Made by a program: the position numbers and the translations under genes. A stretch of 9,607 nt of DNA from an uncultured Eubacteriales bacterium. GTDB taxonomy: Bacteria > Bacillota_A > Clostridia > Christensenellales > Aristaeellaceae. This document shows, piece after piece, positions 1 through 6,370 of this stretch. The stretch lies in contig CACYNZ010000127.1 in NCBI GenBank assembly GCA_902775835.1, forward strand, positions 1-9,607. Direction: 5' to 3'. The notes under the pieces are model-generated. The model did not search any database, was not told the origin of the DNA, and worked only from the letters and a program-made list of their open reading frames with translations. Each line of letters starts with the position of its first letter. Position 1 is the first letter of the stretch.

Positions 1-105
1 AATAAGAATGCACAAACCGGAGTCTCCCTGTATGATGATGCGCGATGGCAGGGATGGGTGCAGCCATGGGCTGTGCCATGGAGAGACAGCAAGAAGATCC
101 TGTGA
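1..105 (+). CDS. 3' end of an unrecognised gene (partial)
   Basis: Frame 1 is open from the window edge to a TGA at 103-105 and gives 34 residues ending in RDSKKIL. The fragment is unusually rich in tryptophan, with four Trp in a short run (ARWQGWVQPW, then AVPW). I do not recognise the family. Frame 3 begins with a stop. Frame 2 stays open slightly further, to a TAA at about 113. Frame 1 is preferred because its residues look more protein-like and because a strong hairpin with a T-run starts 23 bases after its stop. Seen: an open frame and a downstream hairpin. Inferred: it is the C-terminus of a real upstream gene. Confidence 0.4.
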   Translation, partial: NKNAQTGVSLYDDARWQGWVQPWAVPWRDSKKIL

Positions 106-117
106 TACAGGATAACC

Positions 118-123
118 TATAAT
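118..123 (+). promoter_or_regulatory. Possible -10 box for the DAHP synthase gene
   Basis: A perfect TATAAT lies between the upstream stop codon and the hairpin. No recognisable -35 hexamer is found 16-18 bases upstream and there is no extended TGn motif. If used, transcription would start near base 130, at the foot of the hairpin, giving an mRNA whose 5' end is folded. This is a weak call based on one hexamer. Confidence 0.3.
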
Positions 124-127
124 CCAG

Positions 128-162
128 AAAACAGCTCTGCTGATCAAGGCAGAGCTGTTTTT
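128..162 (+). terminator. Hairpin with T-run before the DAHP synthase gene
   Basis: A 13-bp perfect stem pairs 128-140 with 149-161 around an 8-base loop (141-148) and runs into a T-tract at 158-162. This is the form of an intrinsic terminator for the upstream gene. It ends only 5 bases before the DAHP synthase ribosome binding site, so no room remains for a promoter after it. It could therefore also act as a leaky terminator, an attenuator or a 5' mRNA hairpin for that gene. Confidence 0.75.
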
Positions 163-179
163 GAAACAGGAGGACATGT

Positions 180-1184
180 ATGATTATTATTCTTCGACAG
201 GGAATTGAGCATGAGCAAATTGAGCGGCTGAGCCAGTTTTTCCACGAAATGGGACTCAAGACACATCTGTCTGAAGGAGAGCACTCTACCATTATGGGAC
301 TGGTGGGTGACACTTCTCAGGTGGATCAGGATATGATTTCTTCGCTTTCGGAAGTGGAAGCGGTGCGGAGAATTCAGGAGCCCTATAAAAAGGCAAACCG
401 AAAGTTTCATCCGATGGATACTGAAGTACAGTGCGGAAGCGCAAAGATCGGCGCCGGGGCTTTTCAGTTCATTGCAGGTCCGTGCTCTGTTGAAAGTGAG
501 GAACAGATCATCAGCGTCGCGAAAGCTGTGCAGAAAGCAGGTGCGGGGATTCTGAGAGGCGGAGCTTTCAAGCCGAGAACTTCTCCTTATGCCTTTCAGG
601 GCCTTCACGGGGAGGGTATCCGGCTTCTGCTGGAAGCCAAAAAAGAGACCGGGATGCCTGTCGTTACGGAGATCATGGATATAAAGTACCTGGATCTTTT
701 CGAAGATATTGATGTGATTCAGGTGGGTGCCCGAAACATGCAGAATTTTGAACTCCTGAAAGAGCTTGGGCATATAAACAAGCCGATTCTTCTTAAGCGC
801 GGCCTGGCCAATACGCTTCAGGAACTGCTCATGAGTGCTGAGTATATCATGTCCGGGGGAAATGAGCAGATCATACTCTGCGAAAGAGGAATCAGAACAT
901 TTGAGACGGCGACCCGGAATACACTGGATCTCAGTGCGGTCGCAGTTCTGCATGAACTGTCGCATCTTCCCGTAGTGGTGGATCCCAGCCATGCAACCGG
1001 AATCAGCCGGATGGTCCCGCCCATGGCGGTAGCCGCTGCGGCGGCAGGAGCTGACGGATTAATGATAGAAGTGCACAATGATCCGCCACATGCTCTTTGT
1101 GATGGAGCACAGTCTCTTACACCGGAGGCCTTTATGGAAGTTGTGAATCGTGTGAACAGAGTACGGTCAGCATTGTTCCAGTAA
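180..1184 (+). CDS. aroF: 3-deoxy-7-phosphoheptulonate (DAHP) synthase, type I-beta
   Basis: It condenses phosphoenolpyruvate with erythrose-4-phosphate to DAHP, the first step of the shikimate pathway, in the cytoplasm. The 334 residues fit the type I-beta class with an N-terminal ferredoxin/ACT-like regulatory domain (about 1-70) followed by a TIM barrel. Family motifs are clear: IAGPCSVE (98-105), RGGAFKPRTSPY (126-137), QVGARNMQN (181-189), LKRGLANT (205-212), CERGIRTFE (234-242), VVDPSHATG (266-274) and IEVHNDP (296-302). The four expected metal ligands are present: Cys102, His271, Glu297 and Asp308. These nearly match the numbering I recall for the Thermotoga enzyme. The start is ATG 180, 6 bases after AGGAGG (168-173). 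The N-terminal domain suggests feedback inhibition by an aromatic amino acid; which one cannot be read from sequence. There is no fused chorismate mutase. The gene symbol is the usual one for the family and paralogue naming varies. Confidence 0.96.
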   Translation: MIIILRQGIEHEQIERLSQFFHEMGLKTHLSEGEHSTIMGLVGDTSQVDQDMISSLSEVEAVRRIQEPYKKANRKFHPMDTEVQCGSAKIGAGAFQFIAGPCSVESEEQIISVAKAVQKAGAGILRGGAFKPRTSPYAFQGLHGEGIRLLLEAKKETGMPVVTEIMDIKYLDLFEDIDVIQVGARNMQNFELLKELGHINKPILLKRGLANTLQELLMSAEYIMSGGNEQIILCERGIRTFETATRNTLDLSAVAVLHELSHLPVVVDPSHATGISRMVPPMAVAAAAAGADGLMIEVHNDPPHALCDGAQSLTPEAFMEVVNRVNRVRSALFQ

Positions 1185-1223
1185 AAAGTGAGTCCCTGAT
1201 TCGAAAAAATCAGGGACTCTGAT
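1182..1223. terminator. Bidirectional terminator between convergent genes
   Basis: A 12-bp perfect stem pairs 1190-1201 with 1208-1219 around a 6-base loop. On the minus strand it is followed by a run of five T (complement of the A-run at 1183-1187). On the plus strand the tail (TGATTGTTT) is weaker. It sits 5 bases after the DAHP synthase stop and 8 bases from the stop of the facing gene, so it probably ends both transcripts. Confidence 0.85.
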
Positions 1224-1227
1224 TGTT

Positions 1228-2154
1228 TCAGGGATTGAGCAGCTGCTGGAATTGTTCGAAAAACTCGGGACAGCTCCATACGCCGCATGCACTGAGACGG
1301 TCGCCGCGGCAGTTCATCTGCAGACTCAGACCATTATCCAGTCGGATGATCAGGCTGGCCTGAGGTGTGAGATTTCCACTTGATGTAAGCATGCTGTTTT
1401 TTATTAGCGTCTGATACAGGTCTTCACATGTGTTTCGGTCATAAATAATGCCGGTGTCAGACAGCTCCATGCTGACGATATGACCTGAACAGCACAGGGT
1501 GGAATCCAGAGTGTCGCTGTTCCTGATGCCATAGCCATTGAAGCTGACCCGCTGGAAGAGACGGACCTGATTGTCGAGGCTGCAGGCGATTACGCGGGTT
1601 CCCATGCTGGGAATACTGTACAGCTGTGTTCCAGTGGGCAGATAATTGCTGACTACAATATCGAGACCGGACAGGGAAGGCTCAGTAGTGAACTCTTCCA
1701 CGGTATCGATCGGCTGTCCGAGCGTTATGCCGGAGGAAGCCTCTGCAGTGAGAAGGCGATAATAGTCTCCGCGTATTCCGACCAGCGGGAAAATCCCTGC
1801 AGTTTCTGACGCCTCCCAGATACTGGACATGCCTGAGGAGACCTGACGGACGCCGACGTTCACCCCGGTGGATCCGGACTGCCGGAATGATCCTGATGAA
1901 GAGGCATTCTGAACTCCTGCAGGCTGAGAAGTGATCATGGGCATTTCCGGCTCTCTGGTTTGGTTGAGAACCGCTGTACAGAGAACCGCAATCACCAGCG
2001 CCGTGCAGACGGCGTATGCCATTACAGGACGGAAAGAACGGGACGGAATGTGATTCCGGGATTTTTCAAGAATGCGATGCTTCATCTGCTCATCAGCCTG
2101 AAGGCCGCCCAGGGCATGTTCTGTTAAATCAGGCAGTGTATGAAGGTCTTTCAT
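1228..2154 (-). CDS. Membrane anti-sigma-like protein with Cys-containing outer domain
   Basis: A 308-residue protein with a short cytoplasmic N-terminus (1-43), one membrane segment (about 44-63, VMAYAVCTALVIAVLCTAVL), a Ser/Gly-rich linker (about 80-112) and an outer domain of roughly 190 residues. Its ATG overlaps the sigma factor stop as ATGA, and AGGAGG (2167-2162) lies 7 bases upstream, so the two should be translated together. That arrangement and the one-pass topology point to an anti-sigma factor that holds the ECF sigma at the membrane. I see no HxxxCxxC zinc motif in the N-terminus, so it is not the classical zinc-binding type. The outer part has seven cysteines (191, 221, 222, 243, 282, 290, 295), which may form disulfides. 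The domain family is not recognised. Function is inferred from context and topology. Confidence 0.75.
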   Translation of the reverse strand: MKDLHTLPDLTEHALGGLQADEQMKHRILEKSRNHIPSRSFRPVMAYAVCTALVIAVLCTAVLNQTREPEMPMITSQPAGVQNASSSGSFRQSGSTGVNVGVRQVSSGMSSIWEASETAGIFPLVGIRGDYYRLLTAEASSGITLGQPIDTVEEFTTEPSLSGLDIVVSNYLPTGTQLYSIPSMGTRVIACSLDNQVRLFQRVSFNGYGIRNSDTLDSTLCCSGHIVSMELSDTGIIYDRNTCEDLYQTLIKNSMLTSSGNLTPQASLIIRLDNGLSLQMNCRGDRLSACGVWSCPEFFEQFQQLLNP

Positions 2155-2672
2155 TGCACATCCTCCTTTAAGCTTTTTTCCAGGCGTTTACGCGCGCGAT
2201 TCAGGCGGGATGAAATTGTGCCTTCCGCAACGCCGAGCATAGCTGCGATTTCTTTTATGCTGAATCCTTGATAATAATGCAGCAGAACGGTTTCCTTGAA
2301 TTCGGCGGGAAGCTGATGAACAGCTCCGAGAACCCGTTCTTCTTCATCCATGCGTGAAAAATCATCGGGAGCCGGAATCAGCTCAAAAGCGGGAGATCCC
2401 AGTATCACCCGTTTCAGCCACGCACCGCGCCAAAGGTCTCTGCAGCGATTGAGAGCCACTTTGAGCAGCCAGGCTTTTTCACTGCCTGCCTGCAAATCGG
2501 GATTGGTGGTGAAAAGCTTGATGAAGGTATCCTGGCATACATCCTCGGCCCGCTGACGGTCTCCGAGATAAAAATAACATAAGCGCAGGACGTCTGTTGC
2601 ATAACGATTATAGAGGTCGTTGAATACCTCTGGATCCGCCGAGTGGGAATCCTTGAAATTCATATGATTCAA
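2151..2672 (-). CDS. ECF-type RNA polymerase sigma factor (sigma-70 family)
   Basis: This 173-residue protein has only the two core sigma-70 domains. Region 2 spans about 17-84, with the core-binding segment DRQRAEDVCQDTFIKLF at 38-54. Region 4 spans about 113-165 and its helix-turn-helix (SIKEIAAMLGVAEGTISSRL, 138-157) reads the -35 element. The size and absence of region 3 match the ECF group. It would direct RNA polymerase to a small stress- or envelope-type regulon, released when the overlapping membrane partner is inactivated. The start is uncertain. TTG at 2672 has AGGTGA (2690-2685) 12 bases upstream. The in-frame ATG at 2663 lacks a nearby ribosome site and would remove three residues. 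An in-frame TGA at 2687 excludes anything longer. The target promoters cannot be read from this window. Confidence 0.93.
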   Translation of the reverse strand: MNHMNFKDSHSADPEVFNDLYNRYATDVLRLCYFYLGDRQRAEDVCQDTFIKLFTTNPDLQAGSEKAWLLKVALNRCRDLWRGAWLKRVILGSPAFELIPAPDDFSRMDEEERVLGAVHQLPAEFKETVLLHYYQGFSIKEIAAMLGVAEGTISSRLNRARKRLEKSLKEDVQ

Positions 2673-2679
2673 CCGGCGT

Positions 2680-2706
2680 TCATATCACCTGAGACACAAA
2701 CGCCAT
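2680..2706 (-). CDS. Possible 8-residue leader peptide upstream of the sigma gene
   Basis: On the minus strand an ATG at 2706 opens MAFVSQVI and stops at 2682-2680, 7 bases before the TTG start of the sigma factor. A very strong AAAGGAGG (2716-2709) lies directly upstream, but only 2 bases from this ATG, which is tighter than ideal. An in-frame GTG at 2697 would be at a more usual distance (11 bases). No other gene can use this ribosome site, because the sigma frame is closed by a stop at 2687. Coupling of translation to the weak sigma start is inferred. It may be chance. Confidence 0.25.
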   Translation of the reverse strand: MAFVSQVI

Positions 2707-3089
2707 CTCCTCCTTTCTCTTCAGCACCATGCTCATGGTACTGAGGCTGAAAACTGATCCGGATTCTGTTTCCATACTGCCGGAACTGTGCTGCATCGCA
2801 AGGTAAGAAAGGGCAGGACAGGGCCTGCATGTACAGAAACGCAGTATGTCAGCATAGTGTAAAACGAATGGAATATGATTTTTCTTCCGGCTTTTATATA
2901 AATCAGCAGCATTTTTTTCGTGGATTTCCCTGCGCCGGATAATTTCGATGCACCTTTCCCTGTTTCCTCTGTCAGCGGAGGAATTCCGTCCGATTGCAGG
3001 CGCAGAGTGATAGCGATGCGTCAAAAGAGCGAATGTATAATCTGGAATAAAAACAGATCAAAAAGCAACTCTTTGCCGAGGGCGTGAGC

Positions 3090-3117
3090 TTGACGAATCA
3101 GAGGCGTTTCGTATAAA
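3090..3117 (+). promoter_or_regulatory. Sigma-A-type promoter of the glycogen operon
   Basis: The -35 is TTGACG (3090-3095), the spacer is 16 bases and the -10 is TATAAA (3112-3117), within an AT-rich GTATAAAATA. This leaves a 5' leader of about 60 bases before the glgB-like start. A short inverted repeat, ACGAA (3093-3097) and TTCGT (3108-3112), spans the spacer and could be an operator; at five bases per arm it may be chance. No clear catabolite-response (cre) site was found. Confidence 0.65.
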
Positions 3118-3182
3118 ATAAGTCAACGTGAATAGGCGAAGAAATAGAGTTTCCTTCGCAGTTATTGAAGGCAGGTGTTCGT

Positions 3183-5063
3183 ATGAGTTTTGAATCACCT
3201 GGTGATGACGTTTATACTGCGTTTCATTTGGGTGATGAATGCCACGCGCACAGAATTTTGGGTGCACATGAAATACCCGGCAAGCCATCTGCTTGGCATT
3301 TTGCGGTTTTTGCTCCACATGCATACGGTGTTGAGTTGCATCTTTCTGCCTGTGAACCTGAAGGCTATTTCCCCATGCAGAAGGGAGAAAAAGGCATTTA
3401 CGAGGTTTGTGTCCCTTCGGTTCGGTGTGATGGCGAAGCAGTATATTCTTATGTTATCACCACGTCAGACGGCAGACGGAAGGAGGTTCCCGATCCCTAC
3501 GGCATGGGAATGACTCTGGAAAAGCCGTATCGGAGCATTCTAAGATCGGCATCGAAATATCAGTGGCATGATCAGGCATGGATGGACCGCGTTGTGGCCT
3601 CCGCATCGGCGGACACGATGAACATCTATGAACTGCATCTGCCAACCTGGTTCATGATTCACACAGATCTGGATTATCTGAACTGTGTTCTGGACAATGC
3701 CGAGGGAAGAGGAAAACTGGTTTCCTGGGTCAGGGAGATGGGCTATACGCATGTTGAATGCATGCCGATCATGGTCCATAAAAACCTGGAAAACCATGGA
3801 TATCTTCTGGACGGATATTTTTCGGTTTCTTCGAATTATGGGCATGATGACAGCGTAAAAGCGCTTATCGATGAATTCCATCAGGCAGGGATATCTGTTA
3901 TACTTGACTGGGTACCGGCATATTTTACTGCTGATGAAGGTCTGCTGAGCAGATTTGACGGAGAAGCGCTGTACGAGCCTGCGGATTCCAGACGGGCATT
4001 CATGCGTTCCTGGAATGCCATGCTATTTGATCTGAACAGTCCGGCTGTGCAGTCTTTCCTTCTGTCAAGCGCTTTTTACTGGCTGGAAGAGTTCCATGCG
4101 GACGGCCTGCGGATTAACGGGGTCTCTGCAATGGTGTACCATGATGTATGCAGGGAGGAAGGAGAGTGGCTTGCCAACAGTTTCGGCGGACGTGAGAACC
4201 TTGAAGGTATTTCATTTCTCAAGCGTTTAAATGAAATCATCCATCAGCGCATACCGGGAAGACTGATGATTGCCGAAGAGGCACAGGCTTTTCCCGGAGT
4301 TACGCGGCCGATCAGTGAAAATGGACTTGGTTTCGATTACAAATGGAATACCGGCTGGGTAACAGATCTTCTTGCCTACCTGAACACGCCTGAACCAGAA
4401 AGAAAATGGCATCATGATAAGCTGACATTTTCGCTGTATTATGCGTTTTCTGAGAAATTTGTACTTCCGCTTTCCCATGAAACGAAGTCCTGTGCTGCCA
4501 TGCAGCAGTTTCTGAGCACGCCGGAGAGCGCCGAAAAGAAACAGGCAACGGTGAGGGCAACATACGCATATGCCATGGCCCATCCCGGGAAAAAACTCCT
4601 GTACATTGGAAGTGAGTTTTTCCGCGACCGCAAGGAATTCATGGCACAGATCAATGAACTGGCTGTGCTGGTGAAGGATTTGAACGGACTGTATCTTTCC
4701 GAAGGCCCGCTGCATGAAATTGATGATAATTGGAGTGGATTCCAATGGAGCCAGGCAAACGATTCTGACAATTCCGTGATTTCTTTCCTGAGATGGGACA
4801 GAAATGGACATGCGGTATTGTGCATTACGAATTTTTCCTCTGTTTCACAGCCGGTATACCGTATGGGGCTTCCGGTGGCTGGAACACTGACACCGCTGTT
4901 TTCTTCCGAAGAAACCAAGTACGGAGGAAAAGGCAATACGAACTGTGACACTGTAACGACTGAGAACGTTCCATGGAACAATATGCAGTATTCTGCGGTG
5001 CTGAGCATTCCTGCACTTGCCACTGTATATTACCGCTTCCACAGGGTCACACGCAGTTTTTGA
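3183..5063 (+). CDS. glgB: GlgB-like branching-enzyme homologue, probably catalytically inactive
   Basis: The 626-residue protein has the layout of 1,4-alpha-glucan branching enzyme: an N-terminal CBM48/E-set part (about 10-108, FAVFAPHA at 40-47), a GH13 barrel (about 145-500) and a C-terminal beta domain. Family landmarks remain: GYTHVE (187-192), GRENLE (336-341), GLGFDYKWNTGW (381-392), HPGKKLLYIGSEF (467-479). The catalytic set is broken. By alignment from memory with E. coli GlgB, nucleophile D405 is Asn312 (RING, codon 4116-4118), D526 is Glu433 (LSHET), and H340 is Tyr247 (DWVPAYF). D335, R403, E458 and H525 are kept as Asp242, Arg310, Glu365 and His432. About 10 residues that normally follow the EFGQ segment are missing after residue 479. 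The frame is unbroken, so it is not a decaying pseudogene. ATG 3183 is preferred, with AGG (3173-3175) 7 bases upstream; TTG 3165 would add six residues. A non-catalytic glucan-binding, scaffold or regulatory role is inferred. Confidence 0.9.
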   Translation: MSFESPGDDVYTAFHLGDECHAHRILGAHEIPGKPSAWHFAVFAPHAYGVELHLSACEPEGYFPMQKGEKGIYEVCVPSVRCDGEAVYSYVITTSDGRRKEVPDPYGMGMTLEKPYRSILRSASKYQWHDQAWMDRVVASASADTMNIYELHLPTWFMIHTDLDYLNCVLDNAEGRGKLVSWVREMGYTHVECMPIMVHKNLENHGYLLDGYFSVSSNYGHDDSVKALIDEFHQAGISVILDWVPAYFTADEGLLSRFDGEALYEPADSRRAFMRSWNAMLFDLNSPAVQSFLLSSAFYWLEEFHADGLRINGVSAMVYHDVCREEGEWLANSFGGRENLEGISFLKRLNEIIHQRIPGRLMIAEEAQAFPGVTRPISENGLGFDYKWNTGWVTDLLAYLNTPEPERKWHHDKLTFSLYYAFSEKFVLPLSHETKSCAAMQQFLSTPESAEKKQATVRATYAYAMAHPGKKLLYIGSEFFRDRKEFMAQINELAVLVKDLNGLYLSEGPLHEIDDNWSGFQWSQANDSDNSVISFLRWDRNGHAVLCITNFSSVSQPVYRMGLPVAGTLTPLFSSEETKYGGKGNTNCDTVTTENVPWNNMQYSAVLSIPALATVYYRFHRVTRSF

Positions 5064-5152
5064 GGTTTTCCTCTGATTCCCCGTATCCCAGCGCTTGCGC
5101 TGATAATCTATACAGACTCGGGAAAAAAATATTATAAGGAGAGTGCTTTCTC

Positions 5153-6337
5153 ATGTTGAGAAAAAAGACATGCATTGCTATGCTGCTGGCCGGTGGTCAG
5201 GGCAGTCGTCTGGGCATCCTTACCCAGCGTGTTGCGAAGCCTGCGGTTCCATATGGCGGAAAATACCGCATCATCGATTTCCCGCTTTCCAACTGTACGA
5301 ACAGTGGTATTGACACGGTTGGCGTACTGACCCAGTATCAGCCTCTGGAACTGAATGCCTATATTGGAAGCGGCGCTCCATGGGATCTCGACTTGAACAA
5401 TGGCGGCGTGTTTGTTCTTCCGCCGTACCAGAAGGGTAAAGTCGGTGAATGGTATCGGGGCACGGCAAATGCTATTTTCCAGAATATGGCTTTCATTGAG
5501 CAGTATAATCCCGAGTACGTATTGATTCTGTCCGGCGACCACATCTATAAGATGGACTATAACAAAATGCTGGAATTCCATATTCGTCATGGCGCTGACG
5601 CCACAATTGCCGTCCGCGAAGTGCCGTGGGAAGAAACCAGCCGTTTTGGCATCATGAACACAGATGGAAACGACAACATCCTTGAATTCGAGGAAAAGCC
5701 GAAGCAGGCCAAGTCCAATCTCGCTTCCATGGGTGTGTATATTTTCACCTGGGAAAAGCTGCGCAAGTATCTGATTGATGACGATAAAGACAAGTCCAGC
5801 TCCAATGACTTCGGCAAGAACATTATTCCGAAGATGCTCGGTGACAAGCAGGTGCTCTGTGCTTACGCATTTGACGGATACTGGAAAGACGTGGGAACGA
5901 TCGAAAGTCTCTGGGAAGCCAATATGGATCTTCTCTCCACGCCAATGCCGATCGATCTGCATGACAAGAAGTGGCGCGTGTTTGCAAGGAATCCCGGCTA
6001 TGCTCCGCATTATATCGCCAAAGGAGCGACGGTGAGCGATTCCCTGATCACGGAAGGCAGCCAGGTTTACGGCCATGTGACGCATTCTGTGCTGTTTGCC
6101 GGCGTGGTTGTTGAAGAGGGCGCCAATGTCCAGGATGCTGTGATTATGCCCGGGTGCGTAATCCGCCGCGGTGCCGTGGTCCGCAGGGCCATTGTCGCTG
6201 AAGGCGCGATTGTAGGCGCTGGTTCTTTTGTCGGCGAAGAGGAAGGCAATATTGCGGTTGTCGGATACAATGTCGAGATTCCGGCAGGCGCAAAAGTGAC
6301 CGCCGGCATGCAGGTTGACGAAAAGACCGTATTTTGA
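5153..6337 (+). CDS. glgC: Glucose-1-phosphate adenylyltransferase, catalytic subunit
   Basis: It makes ADP-glucose and pyrophosphate from ATP and glucose-1-phosphate, the committed step of bacterial glycogen synthesis. The 394 residues form an N-terminal nucleotidyltransferase domain and a C-terminal left-handed beta-helix (about 287-383). Active-site motifs are complete: GGQGSRL (14-20), [10 protein letters not shown] (34-43), GDHIYKMDY (128-136), EFEEKP (178-183) and DGYWKDVGT (241-249). The start is ATG 5153 with AAGGAG (5136-5141) 11 bases upstream. It follows the glgB-like gene by 89 bases with no T-tailed terminator between them, and precedes glgD by 33 bases, so it reads as part of one operon. 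In Bacillota the partner GlgD forms a mixed tetramer with GlgC and changes its kinetics. The effector specificity cannot be read here. Confidence 0.97.
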   Translation: MLRKKTCIAMLLAGGQGSRLGILTQRVAKPAVPYGGKYRIIDFPLSNCTNSGIDTVGVLTQYQPLELNAYIGSGAPWDLDLNNGGVFVLPPYQKGKVGEWYRGTANAIFQNMAFIEQYNPEYVLILSGDHIYKMDYNKMLEFHIRHGADATIAVREVPWEETSRFGIMNTDGNDNILEFEEKPKQAKSNLASMGVYIFTWEKLRKYLIDDDKDKSSSNDFGKNIIPKMLGDKQVLCAYAFDGYWKDVGTIESLWEANMDLLSTPMPIDLHDKKWRVFARNPGYAPHYIAKGATVSDSLITEGSQVYGHVTHSVLFAGVVVEEGANVQDAVIMPGCVIRRGAVVRRAIVAEGAIVGAGSFVGEEEGNIAVVGYNVEIPAGAKVTAGMQVDEKTVF

Positions 6338-6370
6338 TGGAGAGAGATAGATAAAGGGGATGAATGATCG

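Larger units (their letters stand above)
2673..3182. other. Divergent intergenic region, no convincing gene
   Basis: These 510 bases separate the minus-strand sigma gene from the plus-strand glycogen operon. Supported contents are the leader-like ribosome site near 2709-2716 and the operon promoter at 3090-3117. A minus-strand open frame of 114 codons (3024-2680) starts at a TTG without a ribosome site and has no recognisable motif, so it is not called. An isolated TATAAT occurs at 3036-3041 on the plus strand without a matching -35. I could not find a convincing ECF-type promoter for the sigma gene. Two poly-A/T patches (around 2877-2884 and 2911-2918) are not attached to stable hairpins. 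Confidence 0.6.

Noticed and set aside
176..208. 10-codon Tyr-rich frame (MYDYYSSTGN) overlapping the DAHP synthase start
   Set aside because: A Tyr-rich leader would be attractive for this gene, but it is only 2 bases from the ribosome site, and the TAT codons follow from the shifted ATT run that encodes the enzyme's own Ile residues.
2680..3024. 114-codon minus-strand frame upstream of the sigma factor
   Set aside because: It starts at a TTG with no ribosome site, and has no recognisable motif or domain. Only its last 8 codons, next to a strong ribosome site, were kept as a low-confidence leader.
2673..3182. ECF-type autoregulatory promoter (GAAAC/GAAC then CGT) for the sigma gene
   Set aside because: GAAAC-like and CGT-like words occur on both strands, but none has the usual spacing in the right orientation.
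4116..4118. Sequencing error as the explanation for Asn at the GlgB nucleophile
   Set aside because: A single-base error could turn Asp into Asn, but not also Asp to Glu at 433, His to Tyr at 247 and the shortened loop after 479.
5089..5102. Small hairpin (CAGCG-CTTG-CGCTG) between the glgB-like gene and glgC
   Set aside because: Only 5 bp and followed by ATAATC, not a T-run. No terminator or separate promoter with a matching -35 could be supported.
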